This document shows, one piece after another, positions 1 through 4,996 of a DNA stretch of 5,181 nt (its first letter is position 1; each line of letters begins with the position of its first letter). Location of the stretch: contig JAEDLC010000122.1 in assembly GCA_016295505.1 (NCBI GenBank), forward strand, positions 1 through 5,181, in the 5' to 3' direction. The position numbers and the translations under genes were made by a program. This stretch comes from Dorea sp. GTDB lineage: Bacteria; Bacillota_A; Clostridia; Lachnospirales; Lachnospiraceae. The notes beneath the pieces are model-generated. The model saw only the letters and a program-made list of their open reading frames with translations, ran no database searches and was not told the origin of the DNA.

Positions 1-2030
1 GCCTGACGCTGCATGTTGGATCCCATCAGCGCACGGTTCGCATCGTCATTCTGCAGGAACGGAATCAATGCAGTTGCGACAGAGAATACCATCTTAGGAG
101 ATACGTCCATGTAATCAAACATCTTTCTTTCGTATTCCTGTGTCTCTTCACGATAACGACCGGATACATTCTTATGAACAAAATGTCCCTCTGCATCCAG
201 AGGTTCATTCGCCTGTGCCACATGGTAATTATCCTCTTCGTCTGCGGTCATATATACAACTTCGTCCGTAACAACCGGATTAGCCGGGTCATCATGATTG
301 ATCTTACGGTACGGAGCCTCGATAAATCCATACTGATTAATTCTTGCATAGCTTGCAAGAGAGTTGATCAGACCAATGTTCGGACCTTCAGGGGTCTCAA
401 TCGGGCACATTCTTCCATAGTGAGAGTAGTGAACGTCTCGTACCTCGAATCCGGCACGGTCTCTTGACAGACCACCAGGTCCAAGTGCAGACAGACGTCT
501 CTTGTGTGTCAGCTCACCAAGCGGATTGTTCTGATCCATGAACTGTGACAGCTGAGAAGAACCAAAGAATTCCTTTACAGCAGCTGTAACAGGCTTAATA
601 TTGATCAGTGACTGCGGAGAAATGCCTTCCAGATCCTGTGTCGTCATTCTCTCACGAACCACTCTCTCCAGTCTGGAAAGACCGATTCTGTACTGATTCT
701 GTAAAAGCTCACCTACGGAACGGATACGTCTGTTTCCAAGGTGGTCGATATCATCATCATTGCCAAGTCCATATTCCAGATGCATATTGTAGTTAATAGA
801 AGCCAGAATATCTTCCTTCGTGATATGCTTCGGAATCAGATCATGGATATCTCTCTTAACTGCATCCTTCAGCTCATCGATATCTCCGGCAGTCTCTTCC
901 AGAATTCCTGCAAGCACCGGATAATATACCTGCTCGGTAACTCCGACTTCCTTAGGATCAATATCAACGATGGCATCAAGATCCACCATCATATTGGAAA
1001 GAACCTTGATATTTCTTTCTTCATCTTCACGGGCAATCCACACATACGGAACCGCATTGTTCTGGATCTGATCCGCGATTGCTCTTGTTACTTTTGTTCC
1101 TGCTTCCGCTACAATCTCCCCTGTCAGCGGACTTACAACGTCTTCTGCGAGAATCTGTCCTGAGATACGATTCTTTAATGCCAGTTTTTTATTAAATTTA
1201 TATCTTCCTACTTTTGCAAGGTCATAACGTCTTGGATCGAAGAACATGCTTGTAATGAGACTCTCAGCACTGTCCACTGCAAGCGGCTCACCCGGACGTA
1301 TCTTCTTATATAATTCCAGAAGACCTTCCTGGTAATTCGTAGCAGCATCCTTCTCAAAACTTGCGAGAATCTTCGGTTCCTCACCGAACAGTTCCACGAT
1401 CTCAGGATTCGTGCCGATTCCCAATGCACGAATCAGTACCGTAATCGGCACCTTTCTTGTTCTGTCTACACGTACATAAAAAACGTCATTCGAATCCGTC
1501 TCGTATTCCAGCCATGCACCACGGTTTGGAATTACTGTAGAGGAATACAGCTTCTTTCCTAATTTATCATGTGCGATTGCATAATAAATACCAGGGGAAC
1601 GAACCAGCTGACTTACAATAACACGTTCGGCACCGTTGATCACGAACGTACCGGTGCTGGTCATAAGCGGCAGGTCACCCATGAATATTTCATGCTCATT
1701 AATTTCATCAGTCTCTTTGTTATGAAGTCTTACCCTCACCTTTAATGGTGCAGCATAAGTAGCATCACGCTCTTTACACTCATCAATCGTGTATTTCACG
1801 TCATCTTCGCACAATGTAAAGTCAACAAATTCCAGACTCAGGTGTCCACTGTAGTCTGTAATCGGCGAAATGTCATCAAATACTTCATTTAATCCTTCAT
1901 CCAGGAACCACTGATAAGAATCCTTCTGGACTTCAATTAAGTTAGGCATCTGAAGAACTTCTTTTTGTCTGGCATAACTCATGCGTGAGCTTTTTCCACT
2001 TTTAATGGGACGAATTCTGTTTTTCTCCAT
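1..2030 (-). CDS. rpoB: RNA polymerase beta subunit, N-terminal half (partial)
   Basis: This is the beta subunit of DNA-directed RNA polymerase, part of the alpha2-beta-beta'-omega core that transcribes all genes. The frame is open from an ATG at 2030 to the window edge: 676 full codons, roughly half of the 1200-1300 residues usual in Clostridia. The protein begins MEKNRIRPIKSGKSSRMSYA. Residues 127-137 read GTFVINGAERV, a hallmark of the beta protrusion. The rifampicin pocket spans about 490-516 (GSSQLSQFMDQNNPLGEL, then THKRRLSALGPGG), followed by the fork-loop segment with CPIETPEGPNIGLI. The bridge contacts, flap and the C-terminal catalytic lysines lie outside the window. A Shine-Dalgarno GAGGAG (2043-2048) precedes the ATG by 12 bases, a slightly long spacing. 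The gene has its own promoter and leader upstream; rpoC would be expected beyond the left edge. Identity is certain. Confidence 0.98.
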   Translation of the reverse strand, partial: MEKNRIRPIKSGKSSRMSYARQKEVLQMPNLIEVQKDSYQWFLDEGLNEVFDDISPITDYSGHLSLEFVDFTLCEDDVKYTIDECKERDATYAAPLKVRVRLHNKETDEINEHEIFMGDLPLMTSTGTFVINGAERVIVSQLVRSPGIYYAIAHDKLGKKLYSSTVIPNRGAWLEYETDSNDVFYVRVDRTRKVPITVLIRALGIGTNPEIVELFGEEPKILASFEKDAATNYQEGLLELYKKIRPGEPLAVDSAESLITSMFFDPRRYDLAKVGRYKFNKKLALKNRISGQILAEDVVSPLTGEIVAEAGTKVTRAIADQIQNNAVPYVWIAREDEERNIKVLSNMMVDLDAIVDIDPKEVGVTEQVYYPVLAGILEETAGDIDELKDAVKRDIHDLIPKHITKEDILASINYNMHLEYGLGNDDDIDHLGNRRIRSVGELLQNQYRIGLSRLERVVRERMTTQDLEGISPQSLINIKPVTAAVKEFFGSSQLSQFMDQNNPLGELTHKRRLSALGPGGLSRDRAGFEVRDVHYSHYGRMCPIETPEGPNIGLINSLASYARINQYGFIEAPYRKINHDDPANPVVTDEVVYMTADEEDNYHVAQANEPLDAEGHFVHKNVSGRYREETQEYERKMFDYMDVSPKMVFSVATALIPFLQNDDANRALMGSNMQRQ

Positions 2031-2161
2031 ATTGACGTTTCACTCCTCATTTATTTTTTTGTTGGGCTTAGAGCTGCCCATATAACTTGCAGAGTCTCCG
2101 AAAACAGCACTCCCCGGCTGTTTTCTTGCGTTAGTATGGCATAGCTTTCCACAATAGCGCA
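2031..2161 (-). promoter_or_regulatory. rpoB 5' untranslated leader with two hairpins
   Basis: About 130 bases separate the predicted transcription start (near 2161) from the rpoB ATG. Two inverted repeats are visible in the RNA sense. The first is a perfect 9-bp stem, 2100-2108 with 2117-2125 (GAAAACAGC / GCTGTTTTC), with an 8-base purine-rich loop. The second is a 5-bp stem, 2063-2067 with 2076-2080 (TGGGC / GCCCA), lying 15 bases upstream of the Shine-Dalgarno. Neither is followed by a U-tract in the RNA sense, so they are not intrinsic terminators. They could shape message stability or translation. I do not recognise a named riboswitch or protein-binding leader class, so any regulatory role is inference. 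Confidence 0.5.
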
Positions 2162-2167
2162 TTTTTT

Positions 2168-2197
2168 ACTATAGCACAAAGCATGAGAGCTTGTCAA
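2168..2197 (-). promoter_or_regulatory. Sigma-A promoter for rpoB
   Basis: On the minus strand a perfect -35 TTGACA (2192-2197) is followed by an 18-base spacer and TATAGT (2168-2173), one base from the -10 consensus. The -10 is preceded by TGC, giving an extended -10. The start of transcription would fall near 2161. The promoter lies just downstream of the rplL terminator, so rpoB can be transcribed independently of rplJ-rplL. Sequence match is strong; activity has not been measured. Confidence 0.85.
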
Positions 2198-2222
2198 CAC
2201 CTTTTATTACTAAAAAATCATC

Positions 2223-2257
2223 TTGTATACAACAGATAATGGCACAGTTGTGTACAA
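2223..2257. repeat. Interrupted 11-bp inverted repeat between rplL terminator and rpoB promoter
   Basis: The arms TTGTATACAAC (2223-2233) and GTTGTGTACAA (2247-2257) are complementary at 10 of 11 positions and are separated by 13 bases. The left arm contains the perfect 10-bp palindrome TTGTATACAA. The dyad centre (about 2240) lies roughly 45 bp upstream of the rpoB -35 element. It could be a paired operator for a dimeric regulator or a hairpin in read-through RNA from rplL. No regulator is identified, and chance in this AT-rich spacer cannot be excluded. Confidence 0.45.
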
Positions 2258-2271
2258 TATGTAATAGAAAC

Positions 2272-2300
2272 AAAAAGACCGCTCCACAATCGGAACGGTC
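2272..2300 (-). terminator. Intrinsic terminator after rplL
   Basis: In the RNA sense of the rplJ-rplL operon the arms GACCGTTCC (2292-2300) and GGAGCGGTC (2277-2285) form a 9-bp stem with one G-U pair and a 6-base loop, followed directly by a run of five U (2272-2276). It begins 18 bases after the rplL stop codon. Attenuation between rplL and rpoB is well known in Escherichia coli; here a strong promoter follows, so the terminator may be efficient rather than leaky. Confidence 0.88.
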
Positions 2301-2318
2301 CTGTCATACCTGAAATAA

Positions 2319-2696
2319 TTATTTAAGGTTAACTTCTGCGCCTTCAGCCTCAAGTTTAGCTTTGATTTCCTCAGCCTCTGCCTTAGAAACGCCTTCTTTA
2401 ACTGCCTTTGGAGCTTCGTCAACTAATGCCTTAGCTTCTTTTAATCCAAGTCCTGTGATTTCACGAACAACTTTGATTACTTTAACCTTAGAAGCGCCTG
2501 CAGATACTAATTCTACATCAAACTCATCTTTCTCTTCTGCTGCTGCAGCTCCGTCTCCAGCTGCTGCTGCAACTACTACACCTGCTGCTGCAGAAACACC
2601 AAATTCTTCTTCACAAGCTTTTACAAGTTCATTTAACTCTAATACAGATAATTCTTTGATAGCATCAATAAATTCAGCTGTTGTTAATTTTGCCAT
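2319..2696 (-). CDS. rplL: Large ribosomal subunit protein bL12 (L7/L12)
   Basis: This is the stalk protein of the 50S subunit; dimers bind the C-terminal helix of L10 and recruit and stimulate translational GTPases. The product is 125 residues, normal for the family (about 120-128). Residues 1-33 form the N-terminal dimerisation domain (MAKLTTAEFIDAIKELSVLE onward). Residues about 36-55 are the Ala/Gly/Val-rich flexible hinge. Residues 57-125 are the globular C-terminal domain, with the signature VKVIKVVREITGLGLKEAKA at 71-90, whose lysines contact elongation factors. The ATG at 2696 is chosen because GGAGGA (2704-2709) lies 7 bases upstream. An in-frame ATG at 2711 would add MEENK but has no ribosome binding site, and the site used by the 2696 start lies inside that extension. 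The gene is 81 bases downstream of rplJ and is followed by a terminator. Confidence 0.98.
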   Translation of the reverse strand: MAKLTTAEFIDAIKELSVLELNELVKACEEEFGVSAAAGVVVAAAAGDGAAAAEEKDEFDVELVSAGASKVKVIKVVREITGLGLKEAKALVDEAPKAVKEGVSKAEAEEIKAKLEAEGAEVNLK

Positions 2697-2731
2697 TTTA
2701 TTTTCCTCCATTATAAAATATTTTTCAATTT

Positions 2732-2767
2732 GTAACTTTTGTTACGTCAGATTCAGGCACATGCCTG
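2732..2767 (-). other. Two small hairpins in the rplJ-rplL spacer
   Basis: The 81-base spacer between rplJ and rplL holds two perfect inverted repeats. CAGGCACATGCCTG (2754-2767) is palindromic apart from its two central bases; as RNA it gives a 5-bp stem with a 4-base loop, 10 bases after the rplJ stop. GTAAC / GTTAC (2732-2736 with 2741-2745) gives a 5-bp stem with an AAAA loop. Neither has a U-tract. They may act as processing or stabilising structures that help raise L12 above L10 (four to six L12 copies bind one L10), but this role is inferred. Confidence 0.4.
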
Positions 2768-2777
2768 TCGGTTCGGA

Positions 2778-3335
2778 TTACTCCTCTGTAGCTGCTGCTT
2801 CTTCAGCCGGAGCTTCCTCTGCTGCCGGAGCCTCTGCCTCACAAGCGTCTGCTCCGCCTTTTTCTGCGATCTGATTAAGAACGCGAGCCAGGTTAGCGAT
2901 AGGTGACTGCATACTTCCAAGCAATCTGGACAGTAATACTTCTCTTGATGGGATCTGAGCCAGCTCTGTAAGAGCAGCAACATCATATACTGTACCCTCA
3001 ACTACACCTGCTTTTAATTCAAGCGCTTTTGCATCTTTTGCAAATTTGCAAAGGATTCTTGCCGGAGCTGTCGCATCATCTTTAGAAATTGCGATTGCGC
3101 TTGGTCCTTCCAAGTGCTCATCTAATGCTGCAAATTCAGTTCCTTCAAAAGCTCTCTTCATCATTGTGTTTTTGCAGACTTTGTAAATGACACCTGCTTC
3201 TCTTAACTGCTTACGCATCTCTGTATCCTGAGCAACAGTTAATCCGCGGTAATCTACCAGTACCACGCTGGTAGCGCCCTTGATATCATCTGCAATTGCC
3301 TGTACAACCGGTTGTTTTAATTCAACTTTTGCCAC
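2778..3335 (-). CDS. rplJ: Large ribosomal subunit protein uL10 (L10)
   Basis: L10 anchors the L7/L12 stalk to 23S rRNA near L11 and, bound to L12, represses its own operon through the leader RNA. The product is 185 residues; the family is usually 165-175. The N-terminal RNA-binding domain shows DYRGLTV at 28-34 and KNTMMKRA at 55-62. SREVLLSRLLGSMQSPI at 130-146 leads into the C-terminal helix (about 146-160) that carries L12 dimers. Residues 161-185 are an Ala/Glu-rich acidic tail, ending AEEAPAEEAAATEE, which explains the extra length. The start is a GTG at 3333-3335, with AAGGAGGTG (3344-3352) 8 bases upstream; no better in-frame start exists. It is the first gene of the operon behind its own promoter and attenuator. 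Identity is certain. Confidence 0.98.
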   Translation of the reverse strand: MAKVELKQPVVQAIADDIKGATSVVLVDYRGLTVAQDTEMRKQLREAGVIYKVCKNTMMKRAFEGTEFAALDEHLEGPSAIAISKDDATAPARILCKFAKDAKALELKAGVVEGTVYDVAALTELAQIPSREVLLSRLLGSMQSPIANLARVLNQIAEKGGADACEAEAPAAEEAPAEEAAATEE

Positions 3336-3374
3336 GAATGGTGCACCTCCTTATATTATTTTAGGTATGCTGCC

Positions 3375-3406
3375 AAAAAAACCTCCGTATCCAAAGACAC
3401 AGAGGT
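3375..3406 (-). terminator. Attenuator terminator of the rplJ leader
   Basis: In the RNA sense ACCTCTGTGTC (3396-3406) pairs with GATACGGAGGT (3381-3391) to give an 11-bp stem with two G-U pairs and a 4-base loop, followed by a run of seven T (3375-3381, the first shared with the stem). It lies about 40 bases upstream of the rplJ start codon, inside the leader, so it must be conditional. Confidence 0.9.
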
Positions 3407-3438
3407 ATAAATTCTATTCTCGAATTTAATTCTTCCTC
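3402..3438 (-). promoter_or_regulatory. Candidate antiterminator in the rplJ leader
   Basis: TAAATTC (3422-3428 read on the minus strand) pairs perfectly with GAATTTA (3408-3414) over a 7-base loop, and GAGG (3435-3438) can extend it by pairing with CCTC (3402-3405). The CCTC bases belong to the 5' arm of the terminator (3396-3406), so the two structures exclude each other. This is what an attenuator switch needs; the pairing is seen by eye and has not been folded computationally. Confidence 0.6.
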
Positions 3439-3496
3439 GGTAGGCGTTTTATCCTTACGCTTTACAGCACCTACTGTCTTCGGCAGTTACTTGATT

Positions 3497-3525
3497 AAGA
3501 TAGCATACAAATTCAGTTCTGTCAA
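3497..3525 (-). promoter_or_regulatory. Sigma-A promoter for rplJ-rplL
   Basis: A perfect -35 TTGACA (3520-3525) is followed by a 17-base spacer and TATCTT (3497-3502) as -10, with an upstream TGC that makes it an extended -10. Transcription would begin near 3490, at the start of the L10 leader. The promoter directly faces the LysR gene promoter, so rplJ is the first gene of its transcription unit here. Confidence 0.85.
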
Positions 3526-3543
3526 GATTTTTTTACTCTTTAT

Positions 3544-3572
3544 TTGCTTTCCGCTTACTGTAGCTGTATAAT
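3544..3572 (+). promoter_or_regulatory. Probable promoter of the LysR regulator gene
   Basis: TTGCTT (3544-3549), a 17-base spacer and a perfect TATAAT (3567-3572) form a good sigma-A promoter, with a start of transcription near 3579. It diverges from the rplJ promoter; the two -35 elements are 18 bases apart. The -10 is embedded in a LysR-type dyad, which points to autoregulation. Confidence 0.7.
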
Positions 3573-3576
3573 ACAG
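3558..3576. promoter_or_regulatory. Candidate LysR-type operator (T-N11-A) over the -10
   Basis: CTGTA (3558-3562) and TACAG (3572-3576) form a perfect 5-bp interrupted dyad with a 9-base gap, containing T3561-N11-A3573, the classical LysR-family box. A second CTGTA (3564-3568) also pairs with the same TACAG over a 3-base gap. The site covers the -10 of the regulator's own promoter, where binding would be expected to repress. Binding by the adjacent product is inference. Confidence 0.5.
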
Positions 3577-3585
3577 ACAATAACC

Positions 3586-3606
3586 TATAACATCTTATAT
3601 GTTATA
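3586..3606. repeat. 21-bp palindrome upstream of the LysR gene
   Basis: TATAACAT (3586-3593) and ATGTTATA (3599-3606) form a perfect 8-bp inverted repeat around 5 bases. It lies just after the predicted transcription start and 14 bases before the Shine-Dalgarno. Its centre is 29 bp from that of the LysR box, close to three helical turns, so a tetramer could occupy both. It may instead be an RNA hairpin or a site for another regulator. Confidence 0.5.
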
Positions 3607-3631
3607 TCAAACCAACTATAAGGAGTCTATT

Positions 3632-4585
3632 ATGTTTACCTGGAAAAAATATGTTTACGAAGTATATCGGGAAAAAAGCTTTTCCAAAGCCGCACAGAAT
3701 CTCTATATCAGTCAGCCTTCCCTGAGCGCACGTATCAAAAAGATCGAACAGCAGATCGGTTTCCCTCTGTTCGACAGAAGTACCAGTCCTCTCCAGTTAA
3801 CAGAGGTAGGCGAAGCATATATCAAGTCAGCCGAGGAGATCTTCCAGATCGAACATCGCATGGAAAATTATATCAATAATCTCAGCACATTAAAAACCGG
3901 CAATCTCGCACTGGGTGCCAGCAATCTGTTTGCCGCATATGTACTTCCGGGACTGGTCACACGTTTCAAACAGTCTTTTCCCGATGTCAACATCCAGGTC
4001 ACCGAGGGAAACACCACACAGCTGGAAGCCATGCTGGGTAACAACTCCCTCGACTTTGTCATCGACAACTATCATTATGACAGCACATTATATAATAAGG
4101 AACTGTACTGCAGCGAAAACATTCTTCTTGCAGTGCCCAAACATTTTTCCGTCCATCAGGGTCTGGAGGAATATCAGCTCTGGTACAACAACATCAAAAA
4201 CAAGAGCTACCTGAATGAATCATACCCTACCGTCCCACTGGCTGCTTTTTCCGAACTTCCTTTTATCATGCTCACTCCAGGCAATGATACACGCCTTCGA
4301 GGAGACCGGCTGTGCCAGGAAGCCGGCTTTCATCCCAGCATTATTCTTGAGCTCAATCAGCAGTCCACGGCTTATATGGCAGCCTCCACACAGCTCGGAG
4401 CAACTTTTATCAGTGATATTCTGGTCAGTCAGCTGCCTTCTTTCGAAAACCTTGTATATTATAAACTTGACGGAGATGCAGCCAGAAGGCAGGTATTCTT
4501 TTATTTCAAAAACCACAAATATAAAACCCGCGCCATGGAAGAATTTCTCTCCATGATGCGTATACAAACAAAGGACGGGGAATAA
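3632..4585 (+). CDS. LysR-family transcriptional regulator
   Basis: A cytoplasmic DNA-binding regulator of 317 residues, a normal LysR length (about 290-330). Residues 1-60 are the winged helix-turn-helix, with FSKAAQNLYISQPSLSARIK at 17-36 followed by KIEQQIGFPLFDRS, a textbook LysR signature. Residues about 60-88 form the dimerisation linker helix, and about 89-310 the periplasmic-binding-protein-like effector domain, starting KTGNLALGAS and including FIMLTPGNDTR. The stretch between the AVPKHF and PFIML motifs is longer than in textbook members, a form I recall from clostridial relatives. The ATG at 3632 is chosen because AAGGAG (3620-3625) lies 6 bases upstream; an in-frame ATG at 3599 lies in a palindrome and has no ribosome binding site. 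The inducer and targets cannot be read from sequence. Candidates are itself, the convergent flavoprotein/hydrolase genes, or distant genes. Confidence 0.95.
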   Translation: MFTWKKYVYEVYREKSFSKAAQNLYISQPSLSARIKKIEQQIGFPLFDRSTSPLQLTEVGEAYIKSAEEIFQIEHRMENYINNLSTLKTGNLALGASNLFAAYVLPGLVTRFKQSFPDVNIQVTEGNTTQLEAMLGNNSLDFVIDNYHYDSTLYNKELYCSENILLAVPKHFSVHQGLEEYQLWYNNIKNKSYLNESYPTVPLAAFSELPFIMLTPGNDTRLRGDRLCQEAGFHPSIILELNQQSTAYMAASTQLGATFISDILVSQLPSFENLVYYKLDGDAARRQVFFYFKNHKYKTRAMEEFLSMMRIQTKDGE

Positions 4586-4890
4586 TTCCTCGTCCTTCGT
4601 CCTGGAATGTCATGAAAATATACCGGAGAACCGATTACAATACCATCCGCTTTCGACAATTCATATAGAAGTTCCGAAATACCATCCTTTTTCGCACATT
4701 TTCCATATGACTTTTCGTTCATTCTCTTACACGCATAACAACTGATACAACCTGTATAGATGTAATCATAAACATATATTTTCTTTATTTTTGCATCCGG
4801 TATAATATCCTTTATCCCGTTTAAAGCAAAATCTAAAAGTTGATCTGTATTATGTTTTTTTCTTAGGCTCCCACTCAGCGCATAAAACAT
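4501..4890 (-). pseudogene. Truncated flavodoxin-fold iron-sulfur flavoprotein / FMN reductase-like gene
   Basis: The first 95 codons (4606-4890) resemble the NADPH-dependent FMN reductase / iron-sulfur flavoprotein family, about 180-210 residues when complete. Residues 5-15 (LSGSLRKKHNT) match the FMN phosphate-binding loop. Cysteines 48, 51, 54 and 65 form a C-x2-C-x2-C-x10-C cluster typical of the [4Fe-4S] or redox-cysteine subgroup. GSPVYF at 87-92 is the loop next to the flavin ring. Family resemblance then stops at HDI (93-95): the frame runs on for 34 residues that include the terminator hairpin and the antisense of the LysR gene, with no family motif, to a TAA at 4501. The C-terminal half of the fold is missing, so the product is probably inactive. 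The ATG at 4890 has a weak AAGGGAG about 12 bases upstream. A short functional protein cannot be ruled out. Confidence 0.75.
4571..4597. terminator. Convergent terminator hairpin containing the LysR gene stop codon
   Basis: AAGGACGGGGAA (4571-4582) and TTCCTCGTCCTT (4586-4597) pair over 12 positions with one mispaired or wobble position; the 3-base loop is the TAA stop codon of the LysR gene. On the minus strand the stem is followed by TGTTTGTAT (with two stem T, TTTGTTTGT), a plausible U-tract, so it can end transcription of the flavoprotein/hydrolase genes. On the plus strand the following bases are CGTCCTGG, a poor tail, so termination of the LysR message here is less certain. Confidence 0.6.
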
Positions 4891-4996
4891 CTCATGCTAT
4901 CTCCCTTCTTTTCTTATCTTACTAAGATTTACAAGAAGTTTCTCCTAAAAACACGAAAATACTGCTTGATCAGAATCAGATACGCCTTCCGGAAGA
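4891..4996 (-). other. Spacer between hydrolase and flavoprotein remnant
   Basis: These 106 bases hold no recognisable gene. There is a weak AAGGGAG ribosome binding site for the flavoprotein remnant near its right-hand start. A small dyad ATCTT / AAGAT (4916-4920 with 4924-4928) and a short palindrome CTTCCGGAAG just after the hydrolase stop are visible. I see no convincing -35/-10 pair and no U-tracted terminator, so the two minus-strand genes could be co-transcribed. Confidence 0.4.

Larger units (their letters stand above)
3375..3490 (-). ncRNA. L10 leader (ribosomal protein autoregulatory attenuator)
   Basis: The untranslated leader of rplJ carries the layout of the Firmicutes L10 leader family. 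In the RNA sense, near the 5' end a small hairpin (3484-3487 with 3473-3476, loop containing CGAAG) abuts a 7-bp stem GTAGGTG / CGCCTAC (3468-3474 with 3440-3446, one G-U pair) enclosing an A-rich loop; this is the expected binding region for the L10-L12 complex. An antiterminator can form from 3402-3438, and an intrinsic terminator from 3375-3406. Established for Bacillus: the L10-L12 complex binds the leader and favours termination, lowering rplJ-rplL expression when stalk protein is in excess. Assignment rests on gene position, layout and motif resemblance, not on a covariance search. Confidence 0.85.

Noticed and set aside
174..1163. Several plus-strand open frames of 60-140 codons antisense to rpoB
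   Set aside because: They lie wholly inside the unmistakable rpoB coding frame, have no ribosome binding site in place and resemble no family.
2212..2257. The TTGTA dyad plus the T6 run at 2212-2217 as a second rplL terminator
   Set aside because: The stem is AT-rich with a mismatch and a 13-base loop, and five bases separate it from the T-run; it is a poor terminator beside the good one at 2272-2300.
2697..2711. Upstream in-frame ATG for rplL at 2711
   Set aside because: It has no Shine-Dalgarno, while the strong one at 2704-2709 fits the ATG at 2696 and gives the conserved MAKLTTAEF start.
2362..2874. A 170-codon plus-strand frame rich in Ser, Ala and Thr
   Set aside because: It is the antisense of the Ala/Glu-rich parts of rplL and rplJ, whose composition naturally lacks stops on the other strand.
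3497..3606. The LysR protein as a direct regulator of rplJ
   Set aside because: Adjacency alone is weak evidence; the operator-like sites sit on the regulator's own promoter, and rplJ is already explained by its attenuator. It is kept only as a remark.
3599..3631. Upstream in-frame ATG for the LysR gene
   Set aside because: It lies inside the 21-bp palindrome without a ribosome binding site; the ATG at 3632 has AAGGAG 6 bases upstream and gives a standard LysR N-terminus.
3868..4567. Minus-strand and alternative plus-strand frames inside the LysR gene
   Set aside because: They are shadows of the LysR frame, which has full-length family motifs from end to end.
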